Shown here piece after piece: positions 32,240 through 43,880 of a DNA stretch of 64,000 bases. Both the position numbers and the translations under genes were made by a program. Each line of letters begins with the position of its first letter. Position 1 is the stretch's first letter. The notes under the pieces are model-generated. The model was not told the DNA's origin, ran no database searches, and was given only the letters and a program-made list of their open reading frames with translations. This DNA comes from Cocos nucifera (lineage: Eukaryota; Streptophyta; Magnoliopsida; Arecales; Arecaceae): the NCBI GenBank assembly GCA_006176705.1, contig QRFJ01005883.1, forward strand, positions 1 to 64,000, given 5' to 3'.

Positions 32240-33150
32240 AATTGGCTATAAATCTAAGTCCCATCTTCTCAAGGTGGGCTTTCGATCTTCTGTTGGCCCA
32301 ATGGCTTTGTAAGTGGATCTACCGTATTATCTATGGAGTCGACTCTCTTGACCTCGACGTATATCCTTTTCTCGAGGTAATCGCAGGATGAGGTGGTATC
32401 GCCGCTCGATGTATTTTGGATTTCTAGTGAGACCTCGGCTCCTTAGCAAGGGCTATGGCACCATTATTATCATAGTATAGAGGAATGGCATCTGATGGCA
32501 TTACTTTGATCTCTACGGTGAACTTTTTGTACCAGAATGTCTCCTTCGCAGCTTCTGATGCAGCGATGTATTCTACTTTCCATGGTGGAATCTGCTATCA
32601 CTATCTATTTGGAACTCTTCCAACTGACAGCACCACCATTATACACAAATAGACTTTCTAGATGTCGACTTTCGATCATCTATATCGGACATAAAATCTG
32701 AGTCAGTATACCCTTGGACTTTGAGTTCTCCATTATTAAAAACCAACAATATATCCTTAGTTCTTCTCAAGTACTTAAGGATACATTTCACAGAAATTCC
32801 AGTATTTTTCACCTAGGATTTGACTGATATCTGCTTGTGACACTCACAGCATGGGCTATATCAGGTCGTGTACATAACATGGCATACATGAGGCTCCCTA
32901 TTGCTAGAAGCATAAGGGATCTTGCTCATGCGTTCTATTTCCTCTAGTGTGTTGGGCACATCTTCTTGGAAAGATGAATGCCATGTCTGAAGGGTACCAA
33001 ATTCCTCTTAGAGTTTTCTATACTAAACCTCTTTAGCACTTCCTCTATGTACATCTTCTGTGAAAGTCCTAGCATCCTATTCGGTCTATCTCTATAGACC
33101 TTAATTCCTAAGAATAAAGGATGCTTCTCCTAGGTCTTTCATGGAGAATT
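32240..33150 (-). pseudogene. RNase H of B4, broken
   Basis: Minus-strand fragments read KGYTDSDFMSDIDDRKSTS, then a degraded VSW..S.K, and at the end IYVEVKRVDSIDNTVDPLTK. These are the start and end of the Copia RNase H domain (usual GY.D.D...D.D.RRS...... and TK.L). Several frameshifts separate them. The conserved aspartates of the first motif are present. Confidence 0.7.
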
Positions 33151-33152
33151 CT

Positions 33153-33966
33153 TTAGGATAACCACATTTTAACTATAGTCAACATAGGAATATCATTTTC
33201 AATAAGGAGGATATCATCCACGTACAATACGAGGAAGATAATAGTACTCCCACTGATCTTTTTGAAAATACATGGTTCCTCTTCATTTTTGATGAAACCA
33301 AATAGTTTGATCACATCATTAAAATGAGTATTCCAGCTCTGAGATGCTTGCTTAAGTCCATATATGGACCTTTGCAGCTTGCATACTTTGTGATCAGTAT
33401 CACTGGATGTGAAACCTAGCGGCTGTTCCATATAGATATCTTTCCTCAAGATATCCATTTAAGAATGCCATTTTTACATCTATTTGCCATATTTCATAAT
33501 CAAAATAGGTTGCAACAACAAGCAATGTGCGAATGGATTTTAGCATAGCTACTGACGAAAAGGTATCCTGATAGTCAATGCCTTCGTACTGACTATAACC
33601 TTTTGCCACTAATCTAGCTTTGAATGTCTCTACATTTTCATCTACACCAATCTTTCTCTTGTAGATCCATTTACACCCAATAGGTACTATACCTTCTGGT
33701 GGATCTACCAAGGTCCAGACTTGGTTTGAGTGCATCGAGTCAATTTCTGACTTCATTGCCTCTAACCATTTCTCGAAGTCGATATCTGATATTGCCTCGT
33801 TATAGGTTTTGGGATCATCACCATGAACTCCATTACCTATGAGGAACATTTTCTCTACTTCCTCTGAAATAGTACCTAAGTACCTCTCAGAAGGATGGAA
33901 AATCCTTTTCGATCTACGAGGTGGAGGAGGTAGTGATTGTATTGGCTCAACCTGATTTGGTTCCAA
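33153..33966 (-). pseudogene. Reverse transcriptase of B4 (two frames)
   Basis: The first frame (33966-33400) carries the RT start VWTLVDPPEGIVPIGCKWIY, KARLVAKGYSQYEGIDYQDT and the WQIDVKMAFLNGYLEE motif. The second (33458-33153) carries VCKLQRSIYGLKQASQSWN and the active-site LYVDDILL (YVDD at 33213-33224). A single shift near 33420-33450 separates them. RT copies the element RNA into DNA inside the particle. The LNG and YVDD motifs are classic Ty1/Copia; long LTRs suggest an Angela/Tork-type lineage, which is inferred. Confidence 0.82.
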
Positions 33967-34623
33967 AGGATCCTTAGCTCTTTGCTCTTAGAAGACTTTC
34001 TCCTCTAGCTTGATCTGCTTTCCAATGCCACCATCTTGAATAAACTATTTTTTAAGAAAGATGGCATGTCGACTCACAATCACATTGTGATCTTCTGGAA
34101 TGTAGAAATAATATCCTAAGGACTCTTTAGGATATCCTATGAATCGAGCTCTAAAGGATCTATAGTCTAACTTGTCCGTTTGTTATCTTTTGACATGAGC
34201 AGGACAACCCCAAATTTTGAGATGACTCAGACTTAGTTTCTTACCATATCATATCTCATATGGTGTGGTAGGAATGATTTTAGAAGGAACCCTATTTAGT
34301 AAATATATAGCAGTTAACAAACTATGTCCCCAAAGAAAAATAAGGATATCTGTGAAGCTCATCATGGATCAGACCATATCTAATAGGGTTCGGTTCCTCC
34401 ATTTTAAAATTTCGTTGAGTTGAGGTGTTCCAGATGGAGTCCATTAAGAGACTATGCCATTCTACTTGAGATAGTCTAGGAATTTTTGACTAAGGTATTC
34501 ACCTTCTCGATCTGATCGAAGAATCTTAATAAATTTTTTAGTTTACTTTTCTACTTCATTTTTAAATTCTTTAAACTTTTTAAAGACTTCAGACTTGTGT
34601 CTCATAAAACACACATACCCATA
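33967..34623 (-). pseudogene. Integrase C-terminal half of B4, decayed
   Basis: Lies between the integrase start and the RT frame and reads in short blocks with many stops. Recognisable only by position and by similarity to the better preserved D copies. Confidence 0.5.
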
Positions 34624-35403
34624 TCAAGATAAATCAATGATGAAGGTTATGAAGTAGACAAAATCGCCTCTAGCTGGCACATCAAATGGGCCATACACAT
34701 CAGTATGTACTAGGGCAAGTAAATCCATGGCCCTTTCTCCATATCCCATAAAAGAGAGTTTAGTCATTTTGCCATGAAGACATGATTCATAAATTGGATA
34801 TGACTCGAAAGTCAATGGACTCAATAATCCAATTTTTTTTAATTTATTAATCCAATCTTCTGTTATATGACCTAATCTAAGGTGCCATAGATACCTATCG
34901 TTTGGACCATCCTTGGATCGTTTTGATTTTATGGCATTCACATTTTGCTCGATATTAAAAATAGATACATCACTATGTAACTGGTAAAGATCGTTAATAA
35001 AAAAACTACTTGTAATTTTATTTCTTTCATAAAGAATGTTACAGTGGTCCTTAAGAAAACTAATTACATAGCCTTCTTGTGCTAAGCAAGAAATAGAAAT
35101 TAAATTCCTGCTTGCTACAAGCACATAATAACAATTCCTAAGTACTAAATTTAAACCAGATGATAGTCGAAGAGAGTAGATTCCTATGGCCATAGCAGCA
35201 ATCCTTGCTCCATTTTCAATGCATAGGATCATCTCACCATCCCTCAGCCTCCTGCTATCCTCAAGATCCTGCATGAAAGTGCATAAATGAGCACTAGAAT
35301 CAGAATCAAGCATCCAACTAGATGCAGAAGAAATCATAAGGTTAGATTCAGTAACGAGCATACCTTTAGAAGGATCTGCCTCCTTATTCTTCAGGATGGC
35401 CAA
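34624..35403 (-). pseudogene. Protease, GAG-pre-integrase and integrase start of B4
   Basis: A 259-codon open frame. The aspartic protease site is changed: SWMLDSDSSAHLC instead of LDSG or LDTG, so the second active-site residue context is lost. The GAG-pre-integrase motif LWHLRLGHITEDWINKLKK follows, then the zinc-binding tail of integrase around ESCLHGKMTKLSF. Last is the beginning of the catalytic core, VHTDVYGPFDVPARGD, with its first aspartate. Normally this is one continuous polyprotein with gag and RT. Confidence 0.8.
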
Positions 35404-36198
35404 GTATGTAGGGCAGTTTCATTTTCAGTGGTCGTCAGTGTTGTAATGAAAATATTTTTCTTTGTCAGCAGCCTTCTTCTTCGGCTCTGCCTTCTTTTTC
35501 TTTCCTCCTTCCATCTTCTACTTTTTCACAAACTTCTTCTTCTTTCCAAAAGACTTTCTCTTAGAAGAAGTCTGTTCCACAGCAAATACCGAGTCTTTAA
35601 AATCTTTCATTGAAAGCTCAGTAGTAACCAACAAGTTCATAAGCTCGGCCAAAGTATTTTGAAGTTTATACATATGTTAGTTCATGATGAACTGCCCATA
35701 TGCATCAGTCAAGAATTATAGAATTATATCATTCTGCAGATCCAGGTCCAACTTCACTTCGAGTTTCTCAAGCTCTTTCAAGTTCTTGATCATCATCAGA
35801 TAATGATCTTAGACTGACTGTCCATCATGTATTTTAGTCTTGAATAGTCATTTAGTGATCTGATATTTGGCTGCGCGACTCTGTTCATCAAACATCTCTT
35901 ATAGGTGAGCCAACATTTGGCAGATAGTCTTAATATCTTCATGTTGGCACTGAAGCTCATCAGACATCAAGCCCAATATGTAATATCTGGCTTTGTTATC
36001 TTTGTCCGTCCACTTATTAAGAGACTCTCTCTATTCAGCGGATGGATGAGTTGGTAAGGTGGGGGCATCTTGGTCCAATACATGAGTTAACTCCTCGAAA
36101 TCCAAAATAATTTTGAAGTTTCGGAGCCAATCCTTATAATTGGATTCGATCAGTCTATGGGCGTCCAGGATACGTGCTAGTGGGTTGGATGCAGACAT
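35404..36198 (-). pseudogene. Gag of B4, broken
   Basis: The start is the ATG at 36198-36196 (MSASNPLARILDAHRLIESN), with LTHVLDQDAPTLP following, the UBN2-type Copia gag beginning. The middle is broken by stops. At 35411-35454 the zinc knuckle reads YFHYNTDDH, stop, K, stop, NC in place of CFHC...GHWKRNC. Both leading cysteines and the tryptophan are lost by G-to-A type changes. Confidence 0.7.
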
Positions 36199-38066
36199 TT
36201 TATTTTTTCTGTAGAGAATCAAAGTTTCTAGTTAGAAATTATAATTAAGACTTGATTAATTTATTTAGAGATTTAATTTTTAAACAAATTAACTCCCACT
36301 ATTTTTTTGGATTCCTATACTTTCTCTATAGAGATACGAAAATCTCTACGATTATAGATTTCTAATGGATGGTGCAGTCTCACCAACTGACTCATCACCT
36401 CATCTAAAGTTATTGATGATGGATTAGCCAATGAGTGGATAACTCTTATCCAATGATTCTCTAATCATGGTGCATCCAAACTTGATCTCTAATTCATGAA
36501 TCTCACCGTGTCCGAAATATTGAACCACTCCTTAGTTAAGTTAGACCCATCATTTGCATAGATTGGATTCCTAATTGGGTCTCTCATCATATCCAAAATA
36601 TTAAGCCTAATTTTTTCTCTAGCCCATAACATCCAATGCCTAATAGACATGGTTGCATCTTTTTGGTGTAATTGAACCACTATGATCAGCTGAGAATAAT
36701 CAACCCCGAGAAGGGCCTGCATATCTACAACGATGGAAGATCTTAGACTTAATCTTTTCTTAGGGAGATTTGATTTAGGTCTCTTTAAACTTGACTTACA
36801 ATAGCCATAATAATTATGACTAACCTAATGGCATGGGTTAGCTCGGATTATTAACCATCTTAGATCAGGACTGGATTGATAAATATGGCCAGATAAGTGA
36901 GACCGATGGAAGGAATATGCCATTAACTTGATAAGAACGTATTTGAGTCGAGTAGCTCTCAATTAAAAATCAGTCGATCATATCTATCAGACTTATCTTA
37001 GACATCAAATTATTAAGCCAGAATCAATCAGGTTAGCCTACAATCTAGACTCTAACCACTGAGCCTAATTAGGTCTTAGCTTGATCGATCACTTATGTGA
37101 TTCGATCTTGATCCAGACTTGATCTTATTAGGCTGGTCAATTTAAGCACTCTTGATTTCATCTAACCAACTCTTGATTCGGTTTGATCAACCGCTAGACC
37201 TAATTGAGCTACCCAAGCCCAAATCCAATTTTATAAATATATCTTAAATCTAAAGATTTTTAATTTTTAGACTTAACATATTTCATAATCTTAATTCTTA
37301 ATTAAGTTTAGGGTTCATAAATAAAATATATAAATAAAATTCTAGGATTTTAGAATCTAAGGTTTGCAGAAAATAAGTTTTAGGTTTTTGATTAAGGTTG
37401 AATGCGCAGCATCCCTACACATCATAAGAACATCCCATCGAATGAAAGGAGAGGGCATTTAAATCCTACTTTGTTCTTATGACCGGACGGTCAAAGAGAA
37501 TGCCCTAATTAGAAATATGAAAACTACAAAACTAGTTAGATCTACATCATATATCTCATATATAAAAATTGATATAATTATAAATATATTTTACATACAT
37601 CTTCATGTATCATATCATGCATATTTTCAGATCTAAATTATCTCATAATCATCTAAAAAATTAAATTTAAATTGATCATATTAAATTAAAATCTATTTTA
37701 GATAATTATGTAGAACTATTCTACAACTAGTCTAAACATGCATTCATCATATTTCATATGAATAAAAATTAAATAACTTTATTTTTTTATTTTTTTTATA
37801 TTTTATTATAATATTTATAATATTAAAAATAATAAATAAATAGATTAAAAAATTATAACTAATTAAATTAAATTATAATCATGCTAGACTATACATAAAA
37901 TAATTCTATTCTACAACTAGTCATGCATCTTGTACAACTTAGATCTAAATTTTTTATTTTTTTTTAATTTTTATTTAGATCTAATCATATCTCATGTGAC
38001 ATCTAAAATCTCTTAATTATCAGATCAAAATTAAAATAAAATCAAATCTAATAGAAAATGCAATTT
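36199..38066 (-). mobile_element. 5' leader of B4
   Basis: About 1.9 kb between the primer-binding site and gag, AT-rich. It contains a 77-codon minus-strand frame (36489-36722, MQALLGVDYSQLIIVVQLHQ). Its beginning is also visible in B3 at 43790-43876. No known domain was recognised in it. Confidence 0.55.
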
Positions 38067-38079
38067 GGCTCTGATGTCA
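38067..38079 (-). other. Primer-binding site of B4
   Basis: Minus strand TGACATCAGAGCC, two changes from the initiator-tRNA type TGGTATCAGAGCC, 2 bp inside the LTR edge. Confidence 0.7.
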
Positions 38080-38081
38080 GT

Positions 38082-40363
38082 TGAAGGAAAAATCTAGTTT
38101 TTTGGATCAGGTTCGTTCAGATCTGATTGGATCAAGAGAGATATTTTAAAATTTTTTTTCTTAAATTTAGATCAGATATGAGACCTTTTAGATCTAATAT
38201 TATTGATCTAATAAAAAAAATAAAATAAAAAATAAATTAAATCTAATTTAATTTATCTTGTTGAGGATAATCTGATTATCTTATGATGATTCTGATGTCT
38301 GCCTGAGGTTTTGGATCTAGCCATGCACGTGCCTGACCTCTATCGGTATCCACTTGGATAAAATCTAAAGATCTTCTTCTTTATTATCTTTTCAAAAAAT
38401 AGATCTGGTTTTGATTTTGAAGATCTTCAAAACTCTTTTCGAAGATGTGAGTTGTCTCTTACAGCAGTGCTACCTTCTTTCTTTTTCTATCGCCTTTTTC
38501 TTGCTTGGATCGCACCAAACTGAAGCCCAAAAATTTTTGGGCGTGGGTAGGAGAGAGAAGACCTAAAGATGGCTTGGAGGAGAGAGAGGGGAAGTCTTGT
38601 GGCATGGGCAATGGACCAAGCTTTTAAGATCTTAGCGTAGATAGGATTTTTATAGACCCTGTTGCGCCATGCAGTGCCACATCATCCCGGCCAATCATGA
38701 TCTTTTGTGCAATCAGATCTAAATCTAATTGATGGAATGATATCATCTAATCCAATCAGATGAGAGCCCCTCTGAATCATCCTTAGATGATGCCAAGATT
38801 GATCAAAGATAAGTCTTTGGCGCCACCTAGGTAGAAACCCTGAAGCAACTGGAGTCCCATCTGTATGGGACTCCAGATGCTTTATCCATGGGCGCACACC
38901 TCCCTAGGCATGCACCCCTTATCCATCTACTTTTTAGCAGGTGGACTGGCCCAAAAAATCTCTCCTATGATGGCTTGACACATGGATAGATGTCTAAGTA
39001 TCAAAGGTCAACATTTGACCAAAATATCCGAAACAGGATTTAGCAGGTGATGAAAAATGGCGAGTGTTATCTCAAATTCATCTCATAAATTAAGACAACT
39101 CTTTTCTAACCTGGACAAGCTCCAGTCAGATCAAGTAAAGATACCTGAGTGAGTCCAAATATATTTAGCTCAGTCGAGATAACTTTTAATGATAATTAAA
39201 GAAGAACATTAGGCTTAATCGTATGCTAGCACGATTTTTTTGAACCTAAATAAATCTAATTCAAATCAATTGAACTGGATTAGTCCAATTGATGATATCC
39301 AGATCAAAAACCTTATTTGTGTGATCCAGTTAGGTTCAGTTTCATATGGTAATAAGATATATCGCGATCTCTATTATCGACATCATCGAAACATCTTCCG
39401 ATGGATTAGAATTTTTCTGATTCAGACAACTAGTATGATTGATCATCTAAACCATTCTAATTGCTCTCAAAATCTACTAGTGACACCTAGCAGCATATGG
39501 TGGCAATCTATCAGAACTAAAAATGAACCTCTTGGTGCAGTTACCTGTGTGATTAAGTTCTTCTATCTTGAGCCCCGACTGGATTAGTGTTAAAATAATC
39601 TCGTCAAATCCTAATATCCATCATATGATTAATCATTTGATTCAAGTCCAATGTGAAAACTTTAATAGAAACTCTTTCTATTATTTCACTCTGCCGTGGC
39701 TATGGGCTTATGGACTTGATTCTCATGATCATCATAGGGCTTCTCCTCATCTACCGAGGTAGATAGATTTTCTATTAGTGCAATCCAATTTCTACAATGA
39801 ACATGCTATAGCCAACATACACCTCAGGATTTCGAATGGCTAGGAGATCGAGTTATAGTGTAGTCAAACTATGACACCCTCAAGGTGAACTGTCGATGCA
39901 CCTCAGGTCAAAGAACCAGGCATACAACTGTAGCTTCAAGCCAGTCATTGACAAGAAGGTAGACTTCCTAATGACTGCTCGAGGTGGTCACACTCAGTGC
40001 CCTCATTCTCTAACTAGTACCTGTACTCTCGCTCGAGTGTCTCTACACCATAGACTCAAAACTCATCTACTATGAAGAAGTGATTGTACACCAACCTTCC
40101 GAATCAATCACCATCCTCATTATGATCCTACGGTCAGGAGCATTTTATGAGTTAATAATGAAAATTCATATCTTAAATTTTTAACTCTTGAAAATAAGAA
40201 TTATCATTGCCATTAACTCAAGAAATGTATCACAGACACCAAATACACATTGTGATAAAAAATAATCCATTTTATTATTTATAATCAAAATTATAACTTT
40301 TGCTCTTAGAAGTGTATGATAAGTGTCAGTCAATTCTGGCTTCTAGGGCACACATATCTAACA
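38082..40363 (-). repeat. 5' LTR of B4 (2282 bp)
   Basis: Same length as the 3' LTR with many scattered differences, so the insertion is not recent. TATA box (TATAAAAATCC, minus strand) near 38645-38657. The plus-strand frame 39240-39587 also runs against the element and is shared between LTR copies by descent only. Confidence 0.85.
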
Positions 40364-40368
40364 TGTGA
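40364..40368. repeat. Target-site duplication of B4, right copy
   Basis: TGTGA, the match of 29931-29935. Confidence 0.85.
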
Positions 40369-42427
40369 TAGATCCCTTGAGTTAATGGTAATGATAGTTT
40401 ATATTTTCAAGATTTAAAAATTTAAGACATGATTTTTCATTGTTAACTCATAAAATACTTCCAACTGTAGGATCAACATGAGGATGGTGATTGATGCAAA
40501 AGGTTGGTGTACGATCGCTTCTTTTGGATAAATGAGTCTTGAGTTTATGGTGTAGAGACATCGAAGTGAGAATATAGGTACTCGCTAGAGCATGAGGGCA
40601 CTGAGCGTGACCACCTCGAGTAGTCATGAGAAAGTCTATCTTCTCATCGATGACTAGCTCGAAGCTGTAGTAGTGTATCTGGTTCTTTGACCTGAGGTGC
40701 ATCGGCAGTTCATCTTGAGGGTGTTATAATTTGACTACATCATAACTCGATATCCTAGCCATTCGGAATGCTGAGGTGTATGTTGGCTATAGCATGTTCA
40801 TTGTAGGAATTGGATTGCACTAATAGAAGATCTATCTACCTCGGTAGATGAGGAGCAGCCCTATAATGATCATGAGAATCAAGTCCATAAGCCCATAGCC
40901 ATGGCAAGTGAAATAATAGAAAGAGTTTCTATTAGAATTTTTACATTAAACTTGAATCGAATGATTAATTCATATGATGAAAATTAGGATTTGATGAGAT
41001 CACCTTAATCCTAATCCGATCAGAGCTCAAGATTTTGAGAGTAATTAGAATGGTTTAGATGATCAATCATACTAGTTGTCTGAATCAGAAAAGTTCTAAT
41101 CCATCGAAAGATGTTTCGATGATGTCGATGATAGAGATCGCGACATATCTCATTACCATACAAAACTAAATCTAACTGGATCATACAAATAAGGTTTTTA
41201 ATCTGGATATCATCAATTGGACTAATCCAGTTCAATTGATTTGAATTAGATTCATTTAGGTTCAAAAAAATCATGCTAGCATACGATTGAGCCTAATGTT
41301 CTTCTTTAACAATCATTAAAGCTTATCTCGACTGAGCCAAATATGTTTAGACTCACTCAGAAATCTTTACTTGGTCTGACTAGAGCTTGTCTAGGTCAAA
41401 AAAGGGTCATCTTAATTTATGAGATAAATTTGAGATAATACCTACCATTTTTCGTCACCTGCTAAATCTTATCTTTGGACATTGGTCAAATGTTGATCCT
41501 GGATACTTAGACATGTACCCATATGTCATGCACCCATAGGAGAGTACCTAGGGACTTGTCCTCCTGCTAAAAAGCAGACAGAAAGGGGGGCACATGCCTA
41601 TAGAGGCATGCACCCCATGAGGATAAAAGATGGAGTTCCATCAGATGGAACTCTAGGTTGCTTTAGGGGATTAAACTGTGTGGCGCCAAGAAGTTTTATT
41701 TGACCCAATCTTGGCAGCACCTGAGGAGAGTTTTGAGGGTCTCTCATCTGATTGGATCAGATGATATCATCCCACCAATCAGATTTAGATCTTATTACAC
41801 AAAGGACCGTAATTGGCTAAGATGATGTGACACTGCATGGCGTAGCAGGATCTATATAAATCCTGTCTGTGTCTAGAATTCAATTCTTCTACCTTTAGCC
41901 CATGCCACATAGCCCCTCTCCCTCCTTCTCTATACCACCCTCTGTTCCTCTCTCTCCTATCCATGCCCAAGGACTTTTGGGCATGAACAAGGTGCGATCC
42001 AAGCAAGTAAAAGGCACCAAAAAAGGAAGAAGGCAACACTACTGCAAGAGACAACGACAGTTCTTCAAAAGCAATTTTGAAGATCTTTAAGATTAGATCT
42101 AGATATAATTTTTGGAGGATTGATTGAGAAGAAGAAGATCTTTAGATCCTGTTCGAGTGAATATCGGTAGAGGCTAGGCACTTATGTGGCTACATCCAGA
42201 ACCTCAGATAAACTTCGAGATCATCACAGGATAATTGGATTATCCAAAATAAAGGTATAATTAAATTAGATTTTATTTTTATTTTTATTTTTATTATTAG
42301 ATCAATAAAATTAGATTTGAGGAGTCTTAGATCTGATTATAATCTTAGAAATTTTTTTTTTGAAATATTCCTCCTGATCTAATCAGATTTGAATGAACCT
42401 GATCTGGAATATCATTTTTTTTCTTCA
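40369..42427 (+). repeat. Remainder of the Copia B3 LTR (plus orientation)
   Basis: Continues the LTR begun at 29801 and ends TTCTTCA before the primer-binding site. TATA box (TATATAAATCC) near 41855. It is an inverted copy of the B4 LTR, so 38082-42427 forms a long imperfect palindrome. Confidence 0.82.
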
Positions 42428-42442
42428 ACTAGTATCAGAGCC
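42428..42442 (+). other. Primer-binding site of B3
   Basis: ACTAGTATCAGAGCC directly follows the LTR terminus. Initiator-tRNA type. Confidence 0.7.
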
Positions 42443-43876
42443 AGGTTCCATAATTTATTAGATCTAATTTTAATTTATTTTTAATCTAATAATTAGATGA
42501 TTTTAGATGTCACATTAGATGTGATTAGATCTAAAATTAAAAAGTTAAAAATTAAATAATCTAGATCTAAGATGTATAAGATGCATGACTAGATAGGAAT
42601 AGAATTATTCTATGTGTAGTCTAGCATGATCATAATTTTAATTTAATTAATTATAATTTTTAGATCTATTTATTTATTATTTTTTAATATTATAAATATT
42701 ATACTTAGATCTAAAAAATAGAAAATAAATTTATTTAATTTGTTCATATGAGATATGCTAGATGTATGTTTAGACTAGTTATAGAATAGTTCTACGAAAT
42801 TATCTAGAATAAACTTTAATTTGATATGATTAAATTTAAATCTTATTTTTTAGATATTTATGAGATAATTTAGATCTAAAAATATACATGATATGATACA
42901 TGAGATGTATGCAAAATATATTTTTAGTTAGATTAATTTTTATATATGTGATATATGATGTAGATCTAACTAGTTTTGTAGATTTATCATGTTTCTGATT
43001 AAGGCATTTTTTTTGGCCGTCCGATCATAAGAATGAAGTAGGGTTTAAAGGCTCTCTTCTTTCATTCGATGGAATGTTCTTATGGTGTGTAAGGGTACTG
43101 CACGTTCGACCTTAATCAAAAATTAAAACTTATTTTCTATAAAATTCTAGATTCTGAAACCCTAGAATTTTATATACATGTTTTATTTATGAACCCTAAA
43201 CTTAATTGAGAATTAAGATTATAAAATATATTTGATCTAAAATCGAGAATTTTTAGATCTAAGATATATTCATAAAATTGGATTCGGACTTGGATAGCTC
43301 AATTAGGTCTAGCGGTTGATCAAACTGAATCAAGAGTTGGTTAGGTGGGATCAAGAGTACTTAAATTGACCAGCCTAATAGGATTAAGTTTGGATCAAGG
43401 TCGAGTGACATGAGTGATCGATCAAGTTAAAACCTAATTAGGCTCAGTGGTTGGAGTCTAGATTGTAGGCTAATCTGATTGGTTCTGGCTCAATAATTTA
43501 GTATCTAAGGTAAGTTTGGCAGATACAACTGACTGATTTTTAATTGGGAGTTACTCAACTCGAATGCATTCTTGTCGAGTTAATGGCATATCCCTTCCAC
43601 CGGTCTTACTTACCTGATCATATTTGTTGGCCCAATCTCGATATGAGGTGACTAACAATATGAGCAAACCCATTGCACTAGGTTAGTCATAATAGTTATG
43701 GCTATGTCAAGTCAAGTTTAAAGAGATCTAAATCAAATCTTCCTAAAAAAAGACTAAGTCTAAGATATTCCACCATTGTAGATGTGCAGGCCCTTCTCGG
43801 GGTTGATTGTTCTTGACTGGTCATACTGGTTCGGTTGCACCAAAAAGATGCAATCATGTCTATTAGGCATTGGATG
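42443..43876 (+). mobile_element. Truncated 5' leader of Copia element B3
   Basis: Inverted homologue of the B4 leader (36620-38066), ending in the shared stretch TCTATTAGGCATTGGATG. It stops at 43876 before any gag sequence, and D-family LTR sequence starts at about 43881. The rest of B3 is absent from the window. Confidence 0.7.
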
Positions 43877-43880
43877 CTTA

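Larger units (their letters stand above)
29936..40363 (-). mobile_element. Complete Copia element B4 (10428 bp), minus strand
   Basis: A structurally whole LTR retrotransposon with two LTRs of equal length (29936-32217 and 38082-40363, 2282 bp each), a primer-binding site (38067-38079), a polypurine tract (32218-32232) and a target duplication TGTGA on both sides. The internal region has the Copia order gag, protease, integrase, RT, RNase H on the minus strand. Every domain has stops or shifts, so it is dead. It lies inside the LTR of B3, a sister element in the opposite direction. Confidence 0.88.

Noticed and set aside
39240..39587. 115-codon plus-strand frame in the B4 LTR, with a counterpart at 41020-41274
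   Set aside because: Shared only because the LTRs are homologous; it runs against the element, is shorter in the other copy and lacks domains.
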